From Rhynchospora pubera (taxonomy: Eukaryota; Streptophyta; Magnoliopsida; Poales; Cyperaceae), in the NCBI GenBank assembly GCA_028095005.1, contig CM051460.1:235060742-235124741 (forward strand): a DNA stretch of 64,000 bases, written 5' to 3'. The first letter of the stretch is position 1. Each line of letters begins with the position of its first letter. Below the pieces are notes generated by a model. The model did no database searches, had not been told where the DNA came from, and saw only the letters and a list, made by a program, of their open reading frames with translations. Positions 23,483 to 34,600 of this stretch are shown here, one piece after another. The position numbers and the translations under genes are program-made.

Positions 23483-25175
23483 AATTTATTGTTTTACTTT
23501 TTTTTTATTCCTTTTATTTTTTTTATTCTATTTTCTTTAAAGATGGGATCAACTCATTCAATTTACATATTTAGAAGTAATTTTCTAGTTAGATTTTGAA
23601 TCTGTCATCTCTATTAGAGGAGTATTGTATTTAATCACTAGATCATATACATTTAGATTTTGGGAGAGTTTCCAAAATATGTGTGAGATGTGGATGAGGT
23701 TAAATATGTGATATGGCAAACCTTATTTTATCATAATCTAATTTAAGTTCAAAGACAACAGGAGTACAACTATCTCATTTTTCATGCTCTATTATAGTTC
23801 CATTTAAAAACTTCAATAATTCACAATTCAAAAGTTAAATTAGTATCGACATAAAATTTTTATTTAATCTATATTACTAGAAAAATAAGTCAGAGTTCAT
23901 ACAATACAGCGAAGACTTGGATCGTTCTTCTTTCACGATTTCGCAGCACAGCGCCTTGCTTGCCTTGTCCTTGTTCTCTCTTCTTGCTCCAACCACTGGT
24001 GGATCGCTATAAGAGACCGCACTATTCACAGTCCAAGTGCCTACTAGACTGCTCAAACCAAAATCACTCAAATTGGTGTATGAATCACTCTCTAATGGTG
24101 ATTTGTGCCTTTTGGAGAAAAGCACAAATGGAGTGGAGTTTTTCTCTCTTAATTCTGTCTAACACACAACATTGAAATGACCAGATCAATGTATATATTA
24201 AAGAAAATTCGCACCCTTTAGCAAAGAGATGCAATTGACTGGGTCTTATCCAATTGGATCCTTACAACCCATTATTGTTTATGGACCACAAACAACAAGT
24301 CCGTGGTCCACAAACATCTCCACAATTCCTACATATATAAATATATTTATGTATATAATTATGATTCATTTACTTTGTAGCATAAAGAGATTGTAATAAT
24401 ACACTGGATAATTTTCACTCGTTGATTTTTTTTTTAAAGTTTATGAAAGTAAAATCAAATTGTTATAAATCTACCGTGGTCGTTGATTTTTTAAGTTTAT
24501 ACATAACATTGGTAGTTGATTTTTTAAGCTTATAGGTCGTTGTGTAATATTTATATTTTTTTTTATGTTATTTGTATCATGCCAGAATGTTAACATTTAG
24601 TAAATTTATAAAGCAGAGAAATTGCACGATCTCACTTGGTACAACTGAGTTTCGAAGTATAATTTTTCATACAATTGTGATCATCATCCAGGATTAGTCA
24701 CCTATTCGAACATTTCACATCCAATATTGTTAGTTGTAACAATCTCATAAGCTTATATAGATTGTTTGATATGAAACTTTTTACTCATAGACGATTCTGT
24801 ACACTGGCACTGGTAGTGTGAAAAAGGATACTAATACTAATTTGAGTTGACTGCCGGTGCCGGGCGCTTTATCGGTACCACTACCTACTAATTTGTAAGA
24901 TTACTACATTGTATGAGTTTGTGGTTAAGGAGACTTGCACATTGTATACTTTGTATAGTTTGTACGTATGATTTTTTCCTTTCTTAGGAATAAGAGGAAT
25001 AGCTTATTCTTAGGCGAAAAGTATTAGAAAGTGTGTAACTTTGTGATGAGTATGGATTGTTTATAATAAATTTAATAAATTTACATCTATGAAGAAACTA
25101 TTCCTTCTATTCCCAAACGATCCAAACGGAGCCAAATAAGAATGATATTGCGGTAACATATGAAACATTATTTTA
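23483..25175. other. Intergenic, possible solo LTR and a truncated MITE
   Basis: About 23880-24335 is GC-richer and reads, on the minus strand, from TGTAGGAATTGTGGAG to near AACTCTGACTTATT. It has the feel of a solo retrotransposon LTR, but I see no matching TG...CA ends or target duplication. 24988-25135 (TTAGGAATAAGAGGAATAGC to GATCCAAACGGAGCC) is a MITE copy lacking its left end. Confidence 0.35.
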
Positions 25176-25333
25176 GGGGCCGTTTGGATCGCTTAGGAAT
25201 AAGAGGAATAGCCTATTCCTAGACGGAAAACATCGGGACGTGTGTAATTTTATGAAGAGTTTGGATGGTTAGGAATAAATTTCCGTCCGAATTTTACTAT
25301 TCTTGCTTATTCCTTACCCATTCAAACAGCCCC
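25176..25333. mobile_element. MITE, GGGGCCGTTTGGAT family
   Basis: Left end GGGGCCGTTTGGATCG and right end TTCAAACAGCCCC are imperfect inverted repeats. The interior contains the family phrase GTGTGTAATTTTATGAAGAG. No transposase. Target duplication unclear. Confidence 0.65.
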
Positions 25334-25439
25334 AGTTAAATACTATAGCTCTAAATTTTTATTTTCATGAAAGAAACAAAAAATGTTTATAGGATCGAAT
25401 TTCTTGATTTCACAATAGAGAATTGTTTATCTTTTACTC

Positions 25440-26240
25440 TTAATCACTTAATTATTTTTTATATTTTTCCCCTATTTATTATCGCTGATGTTATTCTCCA
25501 AATTAATTCAAGAAAAAAAAAAGGCATATCAAATGCATTTAACACTATAATAATTATTGTATATTCTTCATTTAGTAACCTATTCGTTATACACGCATTA
25601 TTTTCATTTTTTAAAAGGGAAAAAAAATTACTAGGGGACTTCTTAGAACTTGGAAGATACAATCTTTCCTCAAAACGGTACGTGCTGTTATTCTCGTCTA
25701 GAAAAGAAACTTTTTGGTTATTTCTTCGAAGGGCCTTATTTATTTTATTCTCGCTCAAAAATGGAATTTGTCGGAATTAAAGGAAACCATCGATCTTAAT
25801 CGGCGGACTGCTTATTTAAGATCCTTTGCTCGAATATTAATAATATTTATTATTTATTTATTACTTATAAAATTACCAATCCAAAAGTCTATCTAAAATT
25901 TTTGAACCAAAAGAGTAAACAATTGTTTACCCAATACAATATGGACCTTCCATTTTTTTGATTTGATGAGATCAGTGGTGCAGATTTAATAATGAGATAA
26001 ATAATTTAAACCTTTCGTTTTGACCGTGTTAACTCTGCTCAAATGGTTGTTTCATTTTCTATTCTTTCTTAATTTGTGCGCATAGTAAAGGAAAGAAAGA
26101 AAATCAATCAACCCTCTATCATGATACCAAAATCGCCATCTAATAAAATCGCCTCAAATTTTCTTTCTTATTCCCACACAATCGGTTGGGCTCGTTTGCT
26201 AGTTATAATTAAAAGAAAAAACAAAAACGAAAGAAAAAAA
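25440..26240. other. Upstream region of gene E, duplicated upstream of gene F
   Basis: 25452-25835 (TATTTTTCCCCTATTTATTA, GGAAACCATCGATCTTAATC, CGGCGGACTGCTTATTTAAG) is nearly the same as 28070-28416 upstream of F. Between this block and the start codon, E has about 370 bp absent from F. Both genes then share AAAAGAAAAAACAAAAACG just before ATG. Open frames on both strands in 25367-25780 are AT-rich and not conserved as protein in the F copy. Confidence 0.75.
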
Positions 26241-27237
26241 ATGGCGTGTCAGAAATTGGTCGCCATTCTAGTGGTGTTCTTTTGCTTCAGCTTTCTCCAT
26301 CTAAAGATTTCTGAGGCTACGAGGCTTGGATCTTTGGTTTCTATGCCTCAACAAAAATTTATTCAAGGTTTGTTTGTTTTCTAAAGATAAAGATTATAGT
26401 CAAATTTGTTAAAAAAAAATTAAAATCTTTGAGAAATATGGTTCTTGCAAATCAGCCTATGCGTGCTTCTGGATTTTACTTATGATTTTTTTTTTTTTTG
26501 GGAGGATGAATTGGGATATTTATAGAAGATTTTGAAGAGTTTTCAACTTCGATCTTTTGCCTACTAGCTATGCTGTATAACAAATTGCATTCGTTATTCG
26601 TTAATAATTTTGAGATCAGTGATGTCCCATTTGAATCGTTATCTGCATTTGAAGCGCTCTTTTCTATATAGATTCATTCATTTTCTTACTTTTACTTTCC
26701 TGGAAAAGAAAATAGGAAAACTTGTTTTTAGTCATCAACACAAAAATATTCAAGGTTTCTCTTTTCTGTCACTCAGAAACTTGTTTTTTCTGTCAATTGT
26801 ATTTCTTTCGAAGTTCAAAAAGCAAAAGTACAGAATGCTCAGAAGCCAGTTCTCTCCATCCAATAACAGAATTGTTCCTATGTGCAGGGAAACCAGAATG
26901 CTCATCAGAAGCCATCCAAAATACCACAGACGTCCTCCCTAGAAGAGTACTCAAAGGCCGCGGCTCCTTTGGAGGTGGCCGTGCGTCCTCAGGTGGGGCC
27001 CGCATTTCCAGCAGCGGCGGTGGGTATTCAGGTGATGAGAGCAATGGATACTCCAGCGGCAGAATGATTCCTGTCGGGGCAGCAGCAGGAAGTAATGTCA
27101 ACAGGAATAATCATGTAAAGAATTCAGCAACTCGCACTGGAAGCGACTCGCCGGCTGCTGCTCTTCTTGCTATTTTCCTCGACGCATTTGCCATATTGAG
27201 TCTAGTAACAGATATAAATATTGGATGTTTAACTTGA
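26241..27237 (+). CDS. Cluster gene E: chimeric glycine-rich RRxL protein (2 exons)
   Basis: Exons 26241-26367 (CAAG/GTTTGT) and 26888-27237 (GTGCAG/GG), phase-1 intron, 158 aa. Exon 1 (KLVAILVVFFCFSFLHLKIS) matches gene F. Exon 2 (GKPECSSEAIQNTTDVLP, RRVL at 61-64, Gly/Ser-rich) matches B and C. The front of the intron is F-like and the back is C-like, and it contains the end of a second exon 1 (26717-26754). So this gene looks like a fusion of two family members. The hydrophobic tail AAALLAIFLDAFAILSLV is followed by TDINIGCLT, read from what is 3' flank in C; that polar extension could impair a GPI signal. Start chosen by identity with D and F. Confidence 0.78.
26717..26754 (+). pseudogene. 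Relict exon-1 end inside the intron of gene E
   Basis: TTTTTAGTCATCAACACAAA followed by AATATTCAAG/GTTTCTC matches the last part of gene C exon 1 and its splice donor (20908-20940). The intron that follows also matches C up to the acceptor at 26887. No start codon or signal peptide precedes it. It marks the fusion point of the chimera. Confidence 0.85.
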
Positions 27238-28454
27238 CTTATTATCATGGGAAAACATTAATTTGTAGAAGTTCAATATATGGTAACTGCAAATTTTTTA
27301 TTTAGGGTGTTTGGCATAGAATAGAATAGTTTCATAATTTAAGTGGATGGGTTCTAGAATTTTGTGAATTAGTTCATCTCTGTTTCACTTTTTCTAAAAT
27401 TGGATCTATTTCAACCTGAATAAATTTAGGACAAATATATGAAACATTTCATCAACACCATACACATTGCGACCTTTTATTCTTGTAACCTGATCAGATT
27501 CCTGGAAATTTCATTTGTGCTTATTTTGCTCCTAGGAGGGATTGCTATATTTTATCTGTGTTTATTTGCTATTATATTATTAGGAACCCATAAAAGTGAC
27601 ATCTGTTGGTATGGCAGACATGCACATTAGGTTCAAATTTCTTGCGTTCTAATATTGATAACGGACTATACTACTAAGGTGATGTTTCTGTATCTTTAAA
27701 TTTAAATTATTTCAAAATGTTGAAATGCTGACATACTTAAAGGACTGACATCTTCAAACTAATATCAGGAGATAATTGCATATTTATGCATTTGGTGATT
27801 GGTGATGGTATTATATATATAGTATTAAAGCAATTCATGTACAGCAAGAAAACCTCACTGGCGATACCAGATCCTAATTTTAATCTTGAAGAATTTTTGG
27901 GTTTCAGGAGTTCTTTGACACGTAATATGATTTTCTTTTATTTTTTCTATTTTTTTTAATCTGATGTCATCCTCTGAAAAAAAGTAACATATCCATACAT
28001 TTAAAACTCTAAATTACTTTCTCATTCTTAAATGAGCGACCTATCTTTGAGCCTTAATTATTTTTTTTATATTTTTCCCCTATTTATTATCGCTGATGTT
28101 ATCCTTCCAAATTAATTCAAGAAAAAAAAGGCATATCAAATGCATTTAACACTATAATAATTATTGTATATTCTTCATTTAGTAACCTATTCGTTATACA
28201 CAGCATTATGTGTCATTTTTAAAAAGGGAAAAAAATGACTAGGGGACTTCTTGGAACTTGGAAGGTACAGTCTTTCCTCAAATCGGTATGCGCTGTTATT
28301 TTTTGGAAGGGCCTAATTCATTTTATTCTCGCTCAAAAATGGCATTTGTCGGAATTAAAGGAAACCATCGATCTTAATCGGCGGACTGCTTATTTAAGCT
28401 CCTTTGCTCGAATATTAAAACATAATTAAAAGAAAAAACAAAAACGAAAGAAAA
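27238..28454. other. Intergenic between E and F, made of duplicated modules
   Basis: 27238-27900 is similar to the DNA after gene C. 28070-28416 is similar to the DNA before gene E. No gene other than the cluster members is seen. Confidence 0.65.
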
Positions 28455-29609
28455 ATGGCGTGTCAGAAATTGGTCGCCATTCTATTGCTGTTCTGTTGCT
28501 TCAGCTTTCTCCATCTAAATATTTCTGAGGCTACGAGGCTTGGATCTTTAATTTCTGTGCCTCAGCACAAAATTATTCAAGGTTTGTTTGCCTTCTAATT
28601 TTTATAGTCTAATTTGTTAAAACAATATCATTGGGAAATATTATGGTTCTTGCAAATCAGCCATTATGCGCGCTTCTGGATTTTACTTCTTTATCTTTTC
28701 GAGTTTGAATTGGGATTTTCATGGAAGGTTTTGAAAAGTTTTCAACAATTCGCTCTCTTCCCTAATAGCAACGCTGTAAAAGAAATTGTCTTCGTTAACA
28801 ATTTTGAGATTAGTGATGTCCCATCTGAAAGGTTATCAACTTATTATTAACCTTCATTAATAATTTCAAAATTCAAAGTTATTGGTGCCCCAAGGACCAC
28901 AATTTGAAGAAAATTATACCTAATTAGTTAATCGTTATCTGCATTTGAAGCGTTCTTTTCTATATCTATATCTATATCTATATCTATACTTATACTTATT
29001 ACTTATAAACGCACGCATGTGAAGATGTGTTACACGCTAGGTCTAGCGTGCAAACAGGAGTTTCTACCATTCGATCGGTTTGATCTATGGTTGGATGTCA
29101 ATCGCCAGTCGATGCAACACTGTTGATTAGTTTTTCATCTAATATAAAAATAAATTGAATAACACATCTACTTATATCGCTGGTATAAGAAAGAATATAT
29201 TTTTATTATCTAACATTATTTTATTTTTTTATTTGTCCACATATGAGAACATCTTATGCTAGTATATATAGAATATAGATATATATAGATTCATTCATTT
29301 TCTTACTTTTGCTTTTCTGAATAGAAAATGAAAAAACGGTCATAAAACTAGCAAAAAATTGATGTTCATGCAGAGAAGCAAGATGTCAAAATTTTCACAC
29401 ATGCGCATGCGCCATATAATGACATAAGAAGAAGGGTACTAAAAGGTGGTCGCGGTGGCGGTGCTGGTGGGGGCCGTAGCGGAAGGGGAGGTGGTGGCTA
29501 CTTCTTCCCTAGAGGAAGTCACAGTGGATCCTCAAATAATACTCCAAGAAAATCAATAGCTTTTCTTCTCCTCCTTTCTGCTCTCAATGTATTCATCATT
29601 TTAGCTTAG
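28455..29609 (+). CDS. Cluster gene F: small secreted glycine-rich protein with RRxL motif (2 exons)
   Basis: Exons 28455-28581 (CAAG/GTTTGT) and 29374-29609 (ATGCAG/AG), phase-1 intron, 120 aa. Signal peptide 1-26 (LVAILLLFCCFSFLHLN). Exon 2 begins EKQDVKIFTHAHAPYNDIR, then RRVL at 62-65, then Gly/Arg-rich residues (GGRGGGAGGGRSGRGGGG). The tail SIAFLLLLSALNVFIILA is fully hydrophobic to the stop, as in GPI-attachment signals. The stop TAG is completed by the first base of a MITE. The intron has an insertion of about 310 bp not present in E. Function unknown. Confidence 0.85.
28956..29285. mobile_element. Insertion in the intron of gene F, flanked by a TATATC microsatellite
   Basis: E has CGCTCTTTTCTATATAGATT (26655-26674). 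In F the same sequence is opened at CTATAT by about 310 bp that begin with (TATATC)n and end ATATAGATATATATAG. Inside is the hairpin CACGCTAGGTCTAGCGTG. E therefore gives the empty site. The type of element is not clear. Confidence 0.6.
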
Positions 29610-29758
29610 TGTGTTTGGATCGTTGAAAGAAAGAAGGAGAAGGAAAAAGAAGAAAAAAAATTATAAACAATCCAAACTTTTCACAAAGTTACACACTTCC
29701 CAATACTTCTTTCCACTTTTTCCCTTCTTTCCTTCTTCCCACACCTATCCAAACGCAC
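29609..29758. mobile_element. MITE, GTGTGTTTGGAT family, at the end of gene F
   Basis: Left GTGTGTTTGGATCG and right CTATCCAAACGCAC are inverted repeats, flanked by TTA and TAA. The interior has ACACTTCCCAATACTTC and purine/pyrimidine tracts, as in the copy at 51603-51759. It begins at the third base of the gene F stop codon. Confidence 0.75.
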
Positions 29759-30985
29759 TAACACATATAGGTGTGTTTGGAAGTGTGGTGAATAAGAATA
29801 GAATAGCTTGTTCAAGAATAAGGATGATGAATAAGAAATTGTGAAGAATTGCTAATTCATGTAATTCTCGATGTTGTTTGGATGGTTAGCTAAGAATAAG
29901 AACAAGGGAAAAATATAAAATAATGATTTTTTGTTTATATTTTCAACTAACTTTTGCATTATATTACCTACTATCTTTTGTTTGACGTCATCTAACAAAG
30001 AAGCATTTTCTGATGCATAATGCATCTCTGTACCGGTCTCATTTTTTTTTTTTTTTGATAAAATCAGAAAAAACCAACATAATAGAAACTAGCTATAGCA
30101 TCGCGCTTCGCGCGATGAAAGTCGGACCAAAGTTGAGTGTTTTCATTCTTTTTTTTGGTTTTGGATCGCTTTTTGCCTATCGAAAAGCACAATATACACA
30201 CAATATAATAAAAAAGGTTGTATTATTTACATAACTATTAAATGATGAAATTACAAACATGTATTCTTCGATAAATAAGAAGATTTGTATGAGACAGGTA
30301 CTAACATGGTACCATTCAATATTCTCATTATTGAAGCCACATTATTGTGCAAATTAATCAATGCAAATGCACCGTAGCTTTTGATAGCAGTAATACTGCT
30401 AATACATGGAATAGATAAATCGAGAGTAAGAAAAAGAAAAAAAAATACACACCAAGGCCTTGTGTATAATTTCTCCGGCCACTTAGATTGAATAGATAAA
30501 GTTTAACGGTATCAAATGTATTATTGTAACATCATTACTAAATACTAATAGAATTCTTTTCTCAACATAAGACAATTTCTCCACAAATAAATACTTTACA
30601 ATGAGTGCTAGAATCAATGACTGACTTTTAAGCTTTAAGAATGAAAAATACCTCGTAATATAGCTTTTATTACTGATATACAAACAATATGGAATAATTT
30701 GGTAATCACATTTCATAATATTCAGTACCATAACGATGTCTGTTTATTATTTTATTAAGGGTAGTACCTTATGATAACCATATTTGTGGCAGTTTAGCTA
30801 AACTGATGAAAACAATAGGTAAAGATCACGGAAAATAAGAAGGCTGGTAACTATTGACAAATTCAATCCCACTTATAATCAATAGTATTTCTAGATTATC
30901 TTTTTTATATTTTTACTTTATTTATGAAATAATGCAATCATTACTAATTGCATGTACATAGGGCAAGTGGCATACCTGATACCTG
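29759..30985. other. Intergenic, with a GC hairpin possibly marking a Helitron-like end
   Basis: A diverged MITE copy follows at about 29770-29900. At 30099-30117 is a perfect 8-bp inverted repeat with a 3-base loop, CATCGCGCTTCGCGCGATG, preceded by AAACTAGCTATAG. This resembles the 5' ends of some plant Helitrons. I found no matching CTRR 3' end, so this remains open. Confidence 0.35.
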
Positions 30986-31205
30986 TCATTTGCGACCAAG
31001 CAAACCTAGGTATGGCTTCTGAGTCATGTTCACTGTCCTCATGCGGTCATGCCACTGATCATTTTCTAATACGAGATCAATTTCAATCATGTAAGAATAA
31101 TCAAAGGAGATCAATTTGCCATGAGGTTGCAGAGCAGGACAAAGCAAAAAGGTGTCACCTTTCAAGCCATGCAATCTCTCACGCTGTAAAGTTGAAAAAA
31201 TGAGG
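30986..31205 (-). other. Unidentified exon-like segment
   Basis: On the minus strand a pyrimidine-rich tract and CTTTACAG acceptor (near 31190) lead into an open frame: RERLHGLKGDTFLLCPAL, HGKLISFDYSYMIEIDLVLE, then NDQWHDRMRTVNMTQK and a stop at 30986. The composition is that of a globular protein. I do not recognise it. It may be the last exon of a decayed gene or a captured fragment. Confidence 0.35.
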
Positions 31206-31496
31206 AACAGAGATGATATAGCACACATGAAACTTAAAAGTCAACCAAATTGATAAAAAAAAGGACGGAAGAATAGAGATACTGATAATGACAATAGGGA
31301 AAAAAGATTAAAGCAATACTGACCAGAAAGGGGGATACACGTTCTGGAGGTACTGATTAATGCAGTAAATGAACGATTGTGATTCTTAACATCGGAGACT
31401 TGATCTATCTCGAGGCACTGATGAAACCTGGATTAAAGCTGGAGGGAGAGAGAGGTTCATTGCGAGATCTCATAGAAAACGCATGTTCTAGAGGTA

Positions 31497-31694
31497 CTGA
31501 TTAGAGCAGCTGTACCTTTTATTTTTTGGTTCTTCTGTATCCTGAAATAGTCTTTTCTTGCCAGAGGTAGTTCCTCGCAAACCTTCTCCATACTGAACAG
31601 GTTGCTTCCTGCATAGAAATCTAGCATCTTGAATAATCATGACATGGATATTCCTAGCTGTGTTCTCCTTTATTTCTATAATATTCATAAGCAT
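31497..31694 (-). other. Second unidentified exon-like segment
   Basis: The minus-strand frame reads MLMNIIEIKENTARNIHVM, then IIQDARFLCRKQPVQYGEG and TTSGKKRLFQDTEEPKNK, ending near a possible donor KR/GTACAG. Charged and ordered like real coding sequence. The family is unknown to me. It lies upstream, in minus orientation, of the segment at 30986-31205 and could belong to the same former gene. Confidence 0.35.
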
Positions 31695-31699
31695 GGCAC

Positions 31700-34600
31700 G
31701 TTGACTATCAGTATGTATTGCATATGAGTTGATGTGGTTTTATTTGAATGGGACAAACCAAGCTGTTCTGCTAGTGTAGGCCATCTTCCTTGTGTGGTAA
31801 GGGCACCGCTGTTATTGCTTGTTTAGTTTGATAATTTTTTTTCGTTTTGATTTAAGCAGAGAAAAATAACCCTTTTTGGCCTGGCCTGCAGAGGCTGTTT
31901 GCTTGTCAGAAGCCAGGGTGGTGCCTAGCAAGGGTACGTAAATATCTTTGAAATAGCACAAAATGTAGAAACAAAAGTAAGCTTAGATGCTCAATTATAA
32001 ATCAGTTACAGGTCATGTGTACATAAATTATTCGACGCTATTATCATTTTTCAATCTTAGGCTGTTATAAGTACAGGCACTTCCTATAAAGTTCCAAAAG
32101 CAAGAGCATCACTGATAAATATATTAAAACCACTAAAACACCCTTTCTAATTTTAAAATTTAAATACAAACAAAGATAACAAATTAATTATGCCAAACAT
32201 GGAGGGTAGTAACATAGAGGTAGATTCCATTTGCTCAATTTCTGATCTACAACAACTTTTTAACAGAAGTATAAAGACAAAACTATCTGCAAATAACTTT
32301 TGTATGTCATATTTTTAAATGACAAATATAAAAGATTTTGTCTAAAAGGAACTACCTAACAAAACTGATTAGAATCCTATAGTTACTAATACTAATGAGA
32401 GAATAAAGTTGTATTACATTAAATTGAAGAAAGCAGTTAAGGATGCTTACCTTACTATAATTTTTTAATTTATTTACTTTTTTGGTACTACTTGTCTTAC
32501 TTCGACTGGAAGGCGGACACCATTCTGTACAAAATAAAACAGAAGGCTCCAATAACCAAACCTCAGCTATTTGCAAATAAAAATGAGGATATAACAATAA
32601 AGTAAATTATAATATTTTTTATCTGAATGTTTAGAAGTGTATAACTATAAGGATTTGGAATATCAGTAAGGTTTGACATGATCACAAAATCAACAACAGC
32701 TGAGATAATAGTTGAAAGCAAAGAATAATAATACTACTTACTACTTCAATTTTTAATCAATGAAAATAAACTTATTACACGTTAAATGCTACCTGTACAA
32801 TCATGGTCTCTATGTACACACCCTCCAGTTGGCTCCTCATTTGCATCCTCTCCTTCATTCTGCACATTGTTATGTCCTATTTTGCATTCTCATATTGTGT
32901 TCTGAGCTGTGATGCATTATCAGTATATAGCCTCTCTCCTATTTAGTTGAGAAGAAAAAATAACTGTCATTTATTTTTTGTTTCCTAGAACTATGCAAGT
33001 TAAAAAAGAAATTATTAATAAGATTGAATGATAGGTACTACAAAGATTTGCCATACCACCATGAAAGCAATACACAAACAAAGAATATAGGACAGTGTTC
33101 TTAGCAAAGAAAAGGACATACTTGCAGAAAATGAGCATTAAATATGACAAAAAAATGCATTCTGCCAAAGAAAAAAAAAACTCGTCCAAGTAGCAGCTTG
33201 TGAATTCTAATTTAGCGGTCTAAAAATATGATAATGATAACTAAGGTAAAATCATGCAATAAGATGGGCTGTTTGGATTGGGGAAGGAATTTGGGGAATT
33301 TCATCTTCCTACCATAAATTTATTATAAACAATTCAAACTCTTCACAAAGTTACACACTTCCCAATAAATTTATTCCTAGGAATTGCAACTTCCCCAAAT
33401 TCCTCAAATTCCTAAGCGATCCAAACGGCCCCGTAATCTTTTTTTAGAATATTATCTTTGATAAGTGAATGCAAAAAAGCTTTCATGAGATCCTCTTTAT
33501 ATCAATTTCTTCTGTTTTTCAAGTCAGCATGTATAAATTTATCAAACTTGATATTTCCGTTTCTATCATTACCCACTTCTTGCATCATTTGATTTATTTG
33601 TTGGAATCATTCAAAACAAAAGAATTAGGTAAGATGATATACTTCTTGGAGCTTTTCAATGTCTACTGGTTACGCAACAATGTTGAATGAGAATTTAAGC
33701 TCTGGTATCCACCAATTAGACAAAAGTTTATTGTAGCAAAATTTTAAGTAACCCCTTCCCACTGACGAAACAAAAAAAATTAGCCGACAAATCAGAAAGA
33801 AATCATCAAAAATAAATATAATTAAAAAAAATTTATCCAATATATTACATCTTCTGTGTTTCAAATCCCAAGGAACAAAAATTTAAACTTACTTTTGTTA
33901 ATGCTTGTCTACAGAAAGCGTGCTATAATAGTACCTCATGGCAATGTTGAACTCCTTTGCATCAATCGACCCTTATAAAGACTAAATACTAAATAGTCCA
34001 TGGCTTATATGTGCATTACCATCTCTCACCATTGAGCCACTCTATTTCTTGGTCCATCGCTGAGCTTGTTCAATCAAACTCATATGTACTAACTATATCC
34101 CTAAGAGAAGCACCAGAAGTAATATTCATAAGCTCAAATCCAACTTCAATTTTCTCACAGTTTGTTTAAGCTTCTGTAATCATTGAGCAGGAAAGGGGTT
34201 GTTTAAACTGTTGGTCAATAATCCGCCATTGTTACTATGATAAAATTAATACTATTTTATTGTTGACCCAAATCGAATGGTATAATAGACAATTTTTATG
34301 AACTGATTATGTCCGAAAGAAATCTAACATAGCCAAAGTTGGATAACATTTAAATTTGTTACAAAGCAAAGAAATATAAAATATCAAGAAATGCAAAAGC
34401 TTACATTTGTCTAAAAAAGCCAGGAGTCGTGTAGAGCCATCAGTATCCAGTACAGTCATCAAAAGCACCATTGACTTATTTATAGGAAGAAACATATCAC
34501 CGAGTTATTTCGAAAACAAAAATCAATTTCCCTATTTCAAAAAAAAAAAGAAGGCACAACTGCAAATCAATATAAGAAGACTCACATCAAACTATGCTTT

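Noticed and set aside
23880..24335. Solo copia LTR
   Set aside because: Composition is suggestive, but no inverted TG/CA ends with a target duplication could be placed, so it is only mentioned in the intergenic entry.
25367..25780. 137-codon plus frame and a 99-codon minus frame over it
   Set aside because: AT-rich, overlapping on both strands. The duplicated block before gene F does not keep either frame.
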